From the NCBI GenBank assembly GCA_030673265.1, contig DAOVJK010000040.1:1-14660 (forward strand): a stretch of 14,660 nucleotides of DNA. Direction: 5' to 3'. A program made the translations under genes and the position numbers. Below are positions 8,679 to 14,660 of this stretch, piece after piece. Source of the DNA: Pseudomonadota bacterium. GTDB lineage: Bacteria > Desulfobacterota > Desulfobulbia > Desulfobulbales > JAGXFP01. The notes beneath the pieces were generated by a model. It worked only from the letters and a program-made list of their open reading frames with translations. It ran no database searches and was not told the origin of the DNA. Each line of letters opens with the position of its first letter. Position 1 is the stretch's first letter.

Positions 8679-8705
8679 TGACATTTACAGGATGAAATAT
8701 GTCAA
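8679..8705 (-). promoter_or_regulatory. Dyad operator overlapping the -35 of the mor-like gene
   Basis: TGACAT (8679-8684) and ATGTCA (8699-8704) form a perfect 6-bp inverted repeat with 14 bp between the arms. On the minus strand TTGACA (8700-8705) is a consensus -35, but no good -10 sits 16-18 bp downstream, as in activator-dependent promoters. Mor-family proteins bind spaced dyads at such places, so autoregulation is plausible. Confidence 0.45.
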
Positions 8706-8845
8706 TAGGTTAAACGGGGCTATACAATTTATTAGCTGAAGCATTTCAGTAGTCGAAGATTTTCGGAAAGCAGGAAAAAATGGAAGCGAAAAAAGCAAGG
8801 CGCTGGTTTGGCGACACTACGATCTTGTTTCGACTGGTCGGGAGG

Positions 8846-9205
8846 GTGCCCCTCGACTTAAGGAAAATTTAAGAAACGGCCTGGGGAGGCCTGAGGAAAC
8901 TTTATAGCACGGAAGGCTGTGTGGGTCAGATAAAGACGCAATTGTCAAACTGCTGGAATTTAATGATGGTTTAAACACGGTTGCGGCCAACGGGCAGGCC
9001 GGTTGTTCAAAATGACAGGTGGTGAAGCGAACCTATGTCGCATAATACAAATTCGCAAACCGATTTCGAATTTGTGTCGTGAAGCGGAGCATGTTTGTCT
9101 TCAGGCCAAAAACTCATCAGCTGTTCGTTTTTGGGAAAAAGGAGGGAATCTTCCAAAACGGAAACCGTGATTCCGTTTTGAATTATGGCGCAGACCACTA
9201 TCCAT
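8846..9205 (+). ncRNA. Structured RNA candidate, possibly 5' part of a truncated group II intron
   Basis: Stacked dyads suggest a folded RNA: CTTAA/TTAAG (8857-8873), GGCCT-GGGG-AGGCC (8878-8891), a perfect 9-bp pair ACAAATTCG/CGAATTTGT (9047-9075) and a perfect 10-bp pair CAAAACGGAA/TTCCGTTTTG with a 7-base loop (9154-9180). GTGCC at 8846 is one base off the GTGYG start of group II introns. Four bases after the last hairpin a frame begins ATG-GCG-CAG-ACC-ACT (MAQTT), a beginning I associate with intron-encoded maturases, but it stops after 23 codons. No domain V (34-nt catalytic hairpin) or reverse transcriptase follows, so at most the 5' half would be present. Strand and limits are tentative; another structured RNA is possible. 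Confidence 0.33.
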
Positions 9206-9228
9206 TATTGCAATCGATACCTACTAAT

Positions 9229-9876
9229 TCATTTGTATGTAAGCCGGTGTGTATAATAATCAAGAGTTTCATAGTGCTTTTCTAAAAAGCTCGGCTTATC
9301 GATAATGATAAGGTCTGTATTCGAACGGTATACCGTTTTGGCAAGTTCCCTTAAAACGCAACGCTTGTCGCTTCCTTTTATGCCAGATAGAGAGTAGTTT
9401 TTTATTACAATTGTTCTTTTCTTTTCAAAACACAACTCTTCAAAGATATAAAACAACTCAGATCCTCTCCCCTTTTCCCCGGTCAGTACCGCAAGCAGAT
9501 GTACATATGATTTAATATCTTTCCCATCGATAAATAGAGAATCACTCTCTGGGAAAAATGAATGTAATTCTTTTTCTGCCTCATCTATTTCCTCGTCTGT
9601 GAATGCATAAAGATAGACATAGTTCGCACATCCAAATTTATGAATAGAATTTAAAGAATTTGCAACTCTTCCTCCCAAATCACTCATCATGAGAGAATCA
9701 AGAGAAACCCCAAAAGTTTTTGTTAAAGCCTCCAAAAACCTACGGGACGCACCAACCTTATCAATTTCTATGTCACTAAGGTAAGTCCTGGAATATCCTA
9801 TTTGATCAGCGAACTCTTGTTGGGTCAATTTTAGTTTTTTTCTTAGCTGAACGATTTTACTTCCTGCGAAATCCAT
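9229..9876 (-). CDS. XRE-family phage repressor (Mu c analogue) with unusual C-terminal domain
   Basis: A 215-aa protein. An XRE/Cro-C1 helix-turn-helix occupies residues about 8-62 (KIVQLRKKLKLTQQEFADQIG, then YSRTYLSDIEIDK), ending in GVSLDSLMM. The start is the ATG at 9876 with GGGGTG just upstream; the 23 residues before it in frame lie in the operator and are not conserved-looking. The C-terminal 140 residues are not a LexA-type peptidase. They contain LTGEKGRGSELF (131-142), like a P-loop lacking its lysine, and DLIIIDKPSF (188-197), like a Walker B strand. It is divergent from the Ner-like gene across paired operators, the arrangement of a lysogenic repressor. Identification of its target sites is inference from position. 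Confidence 0.8.
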   Translation of the reverse strand: MDFAGSKIVQLRKKLKLTQQEFADQIGYSRTYLSDIEIDKVGASRRFLEALTKTFGVSLDSLMMSDLGGRVANSLNSIHKFGCANYVYLYAFTDEEIDEAEKELHSFFPESDSLFIDGKDIKSYVHLLAVLTGEKGRGSELFYIFEELCFEKKRTIVIKNYSLSGIKGSDKRCVLRELAKTVYRSNTDLIIIDKPSFLEKHYETLDYYTHRLTYK

Positions 9877-9885
9877 AATCACCCC

Positions 9886-9900
9886 GCCGCAATATACGGC
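9886..9900. promoter_or_regulatory. Operator copy 1 (repressor side)
   Basis: GCCGCAATATACGGC, itself nearly palindromic (GCCG...CGGC). It is the exact reverse complement of copy 2, 43 bp (about four helical turns) away centre to centre. It lies 10 bp before the repressor ATG and covers a possible leftward -10 (TATATT on the minus strand), so binding here would give autoregulation. Confidence 0.7.
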
Positions 9901-9909
9901 ATAAAAAGC

Positions 9910-9938
9910 TTGACTCACATTAGCTGCCGCCGTATATT
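9910..9938 (+). promoter_or_regulatory. Rightward early promoter of the prophage
   Basis: TTGACT (9910-9915, 5 of 6) and TATATT (9933-9938, 5 of 6) with an ideal 17-bp spacer. Transcription would start near 9945 and read the Ner-like gene and the transposition operon. The -10 lies wholly inside operator copy 2, so repressor binding would block polymerase directly. Confidence 0.8.
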
Positions 9939-9943
9939 GCGGC
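9929..9943. promoter_or_regulatory. Operator copy 2 (early-promoter side)
   Basis: GCCGTATATTGCGGC, the exact 15-base reverse complement of copy 1, covering the -10 element of the rightward promoter. The two sites form one larger inverted repeat around the divergent control region, which suits cooperative or looped binding by a dimeric repressor or by the Ner-like protein. Confidence 0.75.
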
Positions 9944-10005
9944 ACAGATCAATTGCAGTTCTTCAAATAGACAAACCAAAAAAAATCCCTGCTAGCCGTG
10001 TAGAT

Positions 10006-10289
10006 GGAGGTGATAAATGACTAAACAGAGCCAAACACTAAAATTCCTTGAAGATTGGCATCCTTGGGATATAAAAGCGGCCCTCGGCAAAAAAGGATAT
10101 AGCCTGGCAAAAATCGCCAGAGAGAACGGCTACCAAAGCACCTCGCCGAATCAAGCACTATACCGGCCATGGGCGGCAATGGAACGCATTATCGCCGCTA
10201 TTATCGGCAAAAAAGCATGGGAGATATGGCCCTCTCGGTATGACAACAACCATCAACCTCTCTTACATCGTAAAACAAGACGTGCGTAA
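10006..10289 (+). CDS. Ner/Nlp-family winged-helix DNA-binding protein (coding from ATG 10017)
   Basis: A 90-aa protein read from the ATG at 10017; the interval includes its near-perfect ribosome site TGGAGGTGAT (from 10006). The core LEDWHPWDIKAALGKKGYSLAKIARENGYQ...ALYRPWAAMERIIAAIIGKKAWEIWPSRY (11-75) is the Ner/Nlp pattern: WHPxDIKAAL at the start, IARxNGY in the recognition region and IWPSRY at the end. In phage Mu, Ner is the first early gene and represses both the early and the repressor promoters to favour lytic growth. The same position here, first gene after the early promoter and divergent from the repressor, supports that role. The C-terminal ~15 residues are basic and variable. 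Confidence 0.9.
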
Positions 10290-10389
10290 TCCTTGATAAC
10301 ACCCAAACATATCAACCTCATTGAATACTATTCTTATCATATTGAACCACACACTGCATTATCTAACTCTTAAGAGAGCATAGACCAAC

Positions 10390-10932
10390 ATGGCACCCAA
10401 AAAGAGGCGAAATGAACGAGCAAAAAAAGCTGGGCAGTTGGACTTGTTTGATCAGATAGACCGCTATGTGATCGTCCGGCAGGAGATAGTTGAACAATGT
10501 GAAAAGACTTCTAATGAAACCACCAGTTATGCAAGTGAACATGAGGACTGTATTGAAATAGCCGCAGCCATCAAGAGAGCTATACGGGAAAGCGGTTTGA
10601 GCCGTGCCCAGGTATGCGATGCCATAAATGATTATTGGAGCCGTACAAAAGAAGGTCACACCGCAGGTCAATGCAAAAAGCCCCTATCATATGAAATGTT
10701 TAACCATCACCTTTCCAAGCCGGTTGAATACCCTGTCAAAGCTTATTTCCTCTTTGCTATTCAAAAGGTCACTGGTTCGCTTGAACCTGCTCGGGCCATC
10801 GTGGCACCGGCAGGGGCGGACGTGGCCAGTCAGGAAGATATTGCCATGATGGCGCTGGGCAAGCTGGATAAAAACATAACCGAAATGCAGCAACTTAAGC
10901 GTCAATTAAAAAATAAAGGTCTGGGACGGTGA
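10390..10932 (+). CDS. Unidentified phage early protein with predicted HTH-like region
   Basis: A 180-aa protein I cannot name. The N-terminus is very basic (MAPKKRRNERAKK) and followed by QLDLFDQIDRY. Residues 56-84 (EIAAAIKRAIRESGLSRAQVCDAINDYW) look like a helix-turn-helix that reads 'SGLSRAQVCDAIN', followed by LSYEMFNHHLSKP (99-111) and a hydrophobic YPVKAYFLFAIQKVTGSLEPARAI segment. The C-terminal 150-178 is a helix of the kind seen in oligomerising proteins. I recall proteins of similar layout (SGLSRxQVA...S...HRFPA..L..FC..TG) in early operons of Mu-like phages, without a known function. A 100-bp gap separates it from the Ner-like gene; the ribosome site before the ATG is poor. It is cotranscribed with the genes on either side. 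Confidence 0.65.
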   Translation: MAPKKRRNERAKKAGQLDLFDQIDRYVIVRQEIVEQCEKTSNETTSYASEHEDCIEIAAAIKRAIRESGLSRAQVCDAINDYWSRTKEGHTAGQCKKPLSYEMFNHHLSKPVEYPVKAYFLFAIQKVTGSLEPARAIVAPAGADVASQEDIAMMALGKLDKNITEMQQLKRQLKNKGLGR

Positions 10933-10942
10933 GGCGGAAAAT

Positions 10943-11263
10943 ATGGGCGAGAACAAATACATAATCAAAGCGGCGGACGAATGTCTGAATATTATTCTGC
11001 TCCTGGCGGCCCCTGAATATTTACAACTCACAGAACAGGAGATCATGAAATCCTTGGGATTATCGAAAGATCGGACGTACAGGATGCTTAGGACCTTGGA
11101 GAGCAAAGAATTTGTCAAGAAAGCAAACGGTAAATGGGCCATGGCCCCGGCCATTGTAAAAATAGCCGATGGCTTCCGCCGTCATTTGGCAAAAAAGCGG
11201 GCGGAGTTGGAAGAGCTGGAGCTTGAGTTTTTAGGCGAACAACAGTTACCAGCTCAAAATTAA
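10943..11263 (+). CDS. Small IclR-like winged helix-turn-helix protein
   Basis: A 106-aa protein consisting of one winged HTH (about 11-75): CLNIILLLAAPEYLQLTEQEIM as helix 1, KSLGLSKDRTYRMLRTLESKEFV as the turn and recognition helix, then a wing KKANGKWAMAPAIVKI. The order matches the N-terminal DNA-binding domain of IclR-type regulators; the ligand-binding half of IclR is absent and replaced by a charged helix (ADGFRRHLAKKRAELEELELEFL). Single-domain versions like this recur in the early operons of transposable phages. It starts 10 bp after the previous stop and ends 17 bp before the DUF3102 gene, so it is firmly within the operon. Its target is unknown. Confidence 0.75.
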   Translation: MGENKYIIKAADECLNIILLLAAPEYLQLTEQEIMKSLGLSKDRTYRMLRTLESKEFVKKANGKWAMAPAIVKIADGFRRHLAKKRAELEELELEFLGEQQLPAQN

Positions 11264-11280
11264 CAAGAAGGAAGTTAATA

Positions 11281-12156
11281 ATGAATAACAGCAAAAGCGG
11301 ACATGCCCAAGCCATCATCGATCAAGGAGAAATTGATATAGCCGAGGATAACATGGCAATGAATGATAATATTGCAACAATTGATCTGGCGGGAAAAAAC
11401 CAGGCGGAAAGACAACTCAGCTTGGGAATTGCCGCCAAGTATCTTGATGGTCAAGAGTATGACTTGGACAGAATCACGGCCCAGGTTCAAGTGCATATCG
11501 AACATATCACCCAAGGCTTTGTGGCGGTCGGTCGTCTGTTGATGGCGGTTAAAGAGGTCGAGGGGCATGGAAAGTTTGCTAAATGGCTTGAAGAGAATTT
11601 CTCATTCTCTCACCGTACCGCAAACTATTTTATGTTTGTGGCCAACAAATTGGAACAACGCCCGGAACTTGCTCAATTAGCCAAGGGCGGTATAGCAAAG
11701 GCCCTAACCTTACTCGACTTGCCTGAAGACTACCAAACTGAATTCATCAACTCTGGCAACATCAACGAACAACCTCTCGATAAATATATAAATATGAGCC
11801 ACAAGGAGCTTCGAGAAGAGGTCAAAAAGCTCAAAAACAATATGGACAAAGAGGTTGCCGAGGAGACCAAGGCCCTTAAAAAAGAACGCGACATGCTGAT
11901 TGGGGAGAACAAGCGGTTAAAGAAATTCGAGCCGGAAGAAGAAAAAACCACTGAATGGTGCCTGGAGCAAGTGCAAGAAATTTCACGGGCGGTATTTGGC
12001 CTTTCGACCCTTTGTCATAAGTTTACGATTGACGAGAGACTCCAAGACGATCTCCCATTACAAGCAAAGATTGAAAGCCTTATAACCACGGCGCGCAAGG
12101 AGCTAAGGGAATTTGACAGAGAGTGGAATGAAAAATTCAACTCATATGAAGGTTGA
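11281..12156 (+). CDS. DUF3102 phage protein with coiled coil
   Basis: A 291-aa cytosolic protein. Residues about 65-150 match the DUF3102 pattern: ITQGFVAVGRLLMAVKEVEGHGKFAKWLEENFSFSHRTANYFMFVANK, that is, G..L...K....HG.F..WLEE...S.RTA..FM.VA. A long charged coiled coil follows (about 173-222), then a C-terminal helical part (230-286). Function is not established; the domain occurs in mobile elements and is often compared with ParB/KorB-like DNA-binding regions. AAGGAAG precedes the ATG. The stop lies 2 bp before the transposase ATG, so translation of the two is likely coupled, which suggests a role tied to transposition or early replication. Confidence 0.78.
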   Translation: MNNSKSGHAQAIIDQGEIDIAEDNMAMNDNIATIDLAGKNQAERQLSLGIAAKYLDGQEYDLDRITAQVQVHIEHITQGFVAVGRLLMAVKEVEGHGKFAKWLEENFSFSHRTANYFMFVANKLEQRPELAQLAKGGIAKALTLLDLPEDYQTEFINSGNINEQPLDKYINMSHKELREEVKKLKNNMDKEVAEETKALKKERDMLIGENKRLKKFEPEEEKTTEWCLEQVQEISRAVFGLSTLCHKFTIDERLQDDLPLQAKIESLITTARKELREFDREWNEKFNSYEG

Positions 12157-12158
12157 TC

Positions 12159-13754
12159 ATGTCAATTACCCCCTCTTTCATAGAAGAAATCCGGCGAGAA
12201 CACAGCCAAGCCCCCCATGGCACAAAGATAGGTGTTATTGAAAAATGGGCAAGGTTGCTGAAGTGTTCGGAAAAGAAACTTTATAAAGAGATGGGATTGG
12301 ATAATGGCCGAAAACGGCGGCAGGATACCTATAAAATAGAAGATGTTGAGGAATACACAAAAGTCGTTTTCCAGATCAAGAAAAGCCCGCCCGAGGAGGT
12401 AGGTGAGATTTCCACCGATCAAGCGGTGAAAATTGCTATCAAAAACGGCCTTATACCTGAAGGAACATCAATTTCTACATTTAACCGGGTTGGCAGAGAC
12501 TTAAAGCTGAACAAGAAAAAGCGCAGGATACAGCGTTATCAAGCAGAGCGACCAAATCAAATGCACCACGTGGATGCCTCTACCTCGCAAGTTCTCTATG
12601 TTGCCCGCGTACTCCCAGACAACGACTGCATTTTAAAATTAAACTTTCGGGTGTCGCTCAACTATAAAAACAAGCCGACTCCAGTACAACTTAGGCCTTG
12701 GATATATGCCGTCACAGATGATTATTCGGGATATTCCATAGCCAGATACACGGCAGCTCCCGGTGAATCGATGGCCGACAATCTTGATTTTTTGGCCTGG
12801 GCCTGGGCGAAAAATGAAGACAAACCTTTCTTTGGGCTGCCTGAAAAAATCAAGGCGGACAAAGGGCCGATGATGAAAGGCAAAGCGGCCCAGGACTGGT
12901 TTGACCGCTTGGGGGTAAAAATTGACCCCAGTGTACCTTATGCCAAGGACGCCCATGGAAAGATAGAACGACCATGGCGGACACACTGGCAACGATTTGA
13001 AAAACAACTTTATGCCCAGGCTGATAGTAAGAATTTTGAAATCACCATGAGCGAATTAAACCGGCAATTTTTAAATTATTTCAATAGCGAATACAACCTT
13101 CGGCCCCATCGTTACGAAAAAGAGATCAATAGAGAGCAGGCTTGGCGGAAAATCACTCTTCATGGTGGCGCGATCGCACTCCCAGAGGATGCGATCAAAA
13201 CAACAGCGAACAGGAAAAGAAGAAAAGTTGGCGCTGATGGCTGTTTAAATATTGATTGTATGACGTACGAAGTGAAAGGCTTACATGACGCTTGGGTGGA
13301 CGTAATCCAGGGTGTGTTCACCAATGAAATAATTGTCCAGGACGTTGCAACAGGCCAAAAATACGAAGTAGAGAATTTTAAGCCAAACCCGATAGACACC
13401 TTTACCGCCCACAAAGACACTCCCCACCAAAAGGCCAGAAAAGAAGCTCAGCAACTAGAGCTTACCAACGCCTCATTATTTGACGAATCAATAGACAATA
13501 AAAACGTCGTCCCACTACCCACGCGGATCAAAGAGGAACGCATTATGGATAAACTGTTCGACACCGGCACTTATTTTTCACTGAAAGAGGCCATGGATGA
13601 TTTTATCAGTATCACCGGGGAGTTTATCGAGGCTGACTCCGAAGATAGGACTGAGCTAGAGCAATTGTTTTTGGAGAATGATTTAAAGAAATCAGTTGTC
13701 AAACAGGTAGCAGGTACCCTTTTAAAAGCAGATAGGAGGTGTGAAAATGGCTAA
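12159..13754 (+). CDS. Phage-type DDE transposase (MuA analogue)
   Basis: A 531-aa transposase with an integrase (rve) core. In this numbering the catalytic residues are Asp139 (MHHVDAST), Asp234 (IKADKGPMMKG) and Glu270 (KDAHGKIERPW): a D-D-x35-E triad with the HGKIER box typical of MuA/TnsB/Tn552-like enzymes. The first 125 residues are HTH-rich, end-binding type (WARLLKCSEKKLYKEMGL; ISTFNRVGRDLKLNKKKRRIQRYQ). A mu-transposase C-terminal beta-barrel probably lies about 335-410, followed by a tail (about 415-531) likely to contact the ATPase. I chose the ATG at 12159; a TTG at 12153 overlaps the previous stop. AGGAGGT near the 3' end serves the next gene, whose ATG overlaps this stop by 8 bp. 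Confidence 0.92.
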   Translation: MSITPSFIEEIRREHSQAPHGTKIGVIEKWARLLKCSEKKLYKEMGLDNGRKRRQDTYKIEDVEEYTKVVFQIKKSPPEEVGEISTDQAVKIAIKNGLIPEGTSISTFNRVGRDLKLNKKKRRIQRYQAERPNQMHHVDASTSQVLYVARVLPDNDCILKLNFRVSLNYKNKPTPVQLRPWIYAVTDDYSGYSIARYTAAPGESMADNLDFLAWAWAKNEDKPFFGLPEKIKADKGPMMKGKAAQDWFDRLGVKIDPSVPYAKDAHGKIERPWRTHWQRFEKQLYAQADSKNFEITMSELNRQFLNYFNSEYNLRPHRYEKEINREQAWRKITLHGGAIALPEDAIKTTANRKRRKVGADGCLNIDCMTYEVKGLHDAWVDVIQGVFTNEIIVQDVATGQKYEVENFKPNPIDTFTAHKDTPHQKARKEAQQLELTNASLFDESIDNKNVVPLPTRIKEERIMDKLFDTGTYFSLKEAMDDFISITGEFIEADSEDRTELEQLFLENDLKKSVVKQVAGTLLKADRRCENG

Positions 13755-14660
13755 AATTTCGAGGTTGGAAATATTGGCTGAAATGGGTTTCGCGAATGAT
13801 CCGTTTAGGAAAGCGAAAATACAGAGTAGCGATTTTCTCAGGGCTGGCAAAGTCGCCAATATGGCGATCCGGTCACGGGCAATGATCTCCGTAGTGGGAG
13901 AAAGAGGTATAGGCAAAACAAATGCAGTGCGTAATGCCTTGCAGAATTCAAGAAATGTGAGGCGTGTGCATATCCATGCAAATGACATAAACAAGCTACT
14001 CATAAGCGATATTGAACAAGCCTTGATTTTTGATTTAAGCGATGAGAAGCCCAAGAGAGGCCGAGAAATTCGAGCAAGGCAATTGCGTCGAATCTTAGGG
14101 GAAGCATCACGCCGGATGGACATTGTCCTAATTATAGAGGAGGGGCACCACCTGCACGGGATGACGCTCCGAGCTATTAAAAGGTTGCGGGAAATGGAAT
14201 GGATGGGCGAGTCGGAATTATTTAGCATTATTTTGATTTGCCAATCTGACCCCATGTGTAAACCCGGGGTGTCTGAAGTTCGGCTTCGCTCTGATTCCAT
14301 CCAAATGAAAGGGATGTCAACAGAAGAGATCAAGGCTTTTGTCAAGCAGACGGTTGGGCCAGTATTTGAGAAAGAAGTCGTTGAGGCAATAACTGAACTG
14401 CCCAACAGCCATAACTATGAAGACCTCAAATCAATACTCATAAAGTTGATGGAAGAAGCGTTATTTGCCGGACGGAAGAAAGTCACAATAGATGATGTTG
14501 AGAATGGATTTGAGATTGGCAACTTGGAAGAAATGCGTAAGCGGGTCGGTATTAGTAAAGCCGAACTTTCAAGGAAATCAGGCATATCGGCGCTAACGGT
14601 TTCAAAACTCTTAACAAGTGAAAATGTGCAACACCTAAGCCCATCATCACAGAATAAATC
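13747..14660 (+). CDS. MuB/ExeA-like AAA+ ATPase, transposition partner, partial at 3' end
   Basis: At least 304 residues; the frame is still open at the right edge. Walker A is GERGIGKT (51-58), Walker B IVLIIEEGHHL (126-136, EE instead of the usual DE), and a sensor-1-like IILICQSDP lies at 161-169. The fold and length suit the MuB/TnsC/IstB-like ATPases that select target DNA and activate the transposase. Residues 263-290 (MRKRVGISKAELSRKSGISALTVSKLL) form a helix-turn-helix after the ATPase domain, whereas MuB carries its DNA-binding HTH in front. AGGAGGT sits 6 bp before the ATG, and the start overlaps the transposase stop, so the pair is translationally coupled. Confidence 0.88.
   Translation, partial: MAKISRLEILAEMGFANDPFRKAKIQSSDFLRAGKVANMAIRSRAMISVVGERGIGKTNAVRNALQNSRNVRRVHIHANDINKLLISDIEQALIFDLSDEKPKRGREIRARQLRRILGEASRRMDIVLIIEEGHHLHGMTLRAIKRLREMEWMGESELFSIILICQSDPMCKPGVSEVRLRSDSIQMKGMSTEEIKAFVKQTVGPVFEKEVVEAITELPNSHNYEDLKSILIKLMEEALFAGRKKVTIDDVENGFEIGNLEEMRKRVGISKAELSRKSGISALTVSKLLTSENVQHLSPSSQNK

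Larger units (their letters stand above)
8668..9228. other. Gene-free 561 bp rich in hairpins
   Basis: No credible protein is encoded on either strand; short open frames here lack conserved features and ribosome sites. The left 40 bp carry the mor-side operator. The rest contains a run of strong dyads (8837-8857, 8857-8873, 8878-8891, 9047-9075, 9154-9180), GC-richer than its neighbours, whose character is RNA-like. See the structured RNA candidate within it. Confidence 0.7.
7975..14660. mobile_element. Mu-like transposable prophage, left regulatory/transposition arm (right part outside the window)
   Basis: Gene order XRE repressor (leftward), paired operators, Ner-like, small regulators, DUF3102, DDE transposase, AAA+ ATPase is the layout of Mu-like phage early regions. 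The repressor, Ner-like and Mor-like proteins together are particular to this phage group. Head, tail and lysis genes would lie to the right. The left limit given is the terminator of the last regulator; the true end lies at or to the left of it, as far as about 5,860. Confidence 0.8.

Noticed and set aside
8668..9228. CRISPR array or retron in the repeat-rich interval
   Set aside because: The dyads differ in sequence and are not regularly spaced repeats, and no reverse transcriptase or cas gene is present in the window.
9007..9285. Open frames on both strands across the hairpin-rich interval (63 and 68 codons)
   Set aside because: No ribosome site or domain-like composition, and they run through the inverted repeats; the signal there is RNA-like, not protein-like.
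9876..9945. N-terminal 23-residue extension of the repressor to 9945
   Set aside because: It would translate the operators and lie at or beyond the likely transcript start; the ATG at 9876 has a ribosome site and begins the HTH normally.
13722..14405. 227-codon frame antisense to the MuB-like ATPase gene
   Set aside because: The plus frame has Walker motifs, a good ribosome site and coupling to the transposase; the antisense frame is composition-driven.

Overview
The window joins a bacterial chromosomal housekeeping block (about 1-5,850) to a foreign, more AT-rich block (about 5,860-14,660) that is best read as the left (early/regulatory) arm of a Mu-like transposable prophage. The host is probably a Desulfobacterota-type bacterium (the old delta-proteobacteria). 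The grounds are the adjacent hisI-hisG pair with a long-form HisG, a two-CW-type cysteine protein, a one-heme CxxCH periplasmic protein placed after lepA, and the small membrane protein before the SlyD-like isomerase. This assignment is inference from gene content, not a database match.

Chromosomal part. A leftward operon (75-aa membrane protein, SlyD-like FKBP isomerase, start of thiD running off the left edge) and a rightward operon (hisI, hisG, engB) diverge from an intergenic region at 842-1,090 that carries a good promoter-like element for each side. A small cysteine-rich two-CW protein then meets, tail to tail, a leftward lepA plus c-type cytochrome pair. HisI has an unusual 65-residue cysteine-containing N-terminal extension.

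Foreign part. Upstream of lepA lies a leftward 563-aa IS630-type transposase. Beyond a clear leftward terminator (7,975-8,013) sits a leftward pair of regulators: a Mor/C-family activator and an HTH_17-type DNA-binding protein. Next is a 560-bp stretch with no protein gene but many strong hairpins, possibly the 5' part of a truncated group II intron. A leftward XRE-type repressor follows. The repressor and the rightward early operon diverge from a compact control region (9,886-9,943). There two inverted copies of a 15-bp operator lie 43 bp apart, and one overlaps the -10 of a near-consensus promoter. The rightward operon runs Ner/Nlp-like protein, a 180-aa unknown, a small IclR-like winged helix, a DUF3102 protein, a DDE transposase of the phage type (MuA analogue, D-D-x35-E complete) and a MuB/ExeA-like AAA+ ATPase cut by the right edge.

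How it works together (inference from Mu-type phages): the repressor holds the rightward promoter off through the paired operators. On derepression, Ner-like and other small regulators shape early expression, and the transposase with its ATPase partner carries out replicative transposition. The leftward Mor-like protein and its HTH partner probably form a second regulatory branch. I could not locate the exact left end of the prophage. It must lie between about 5,850 and 7,975.
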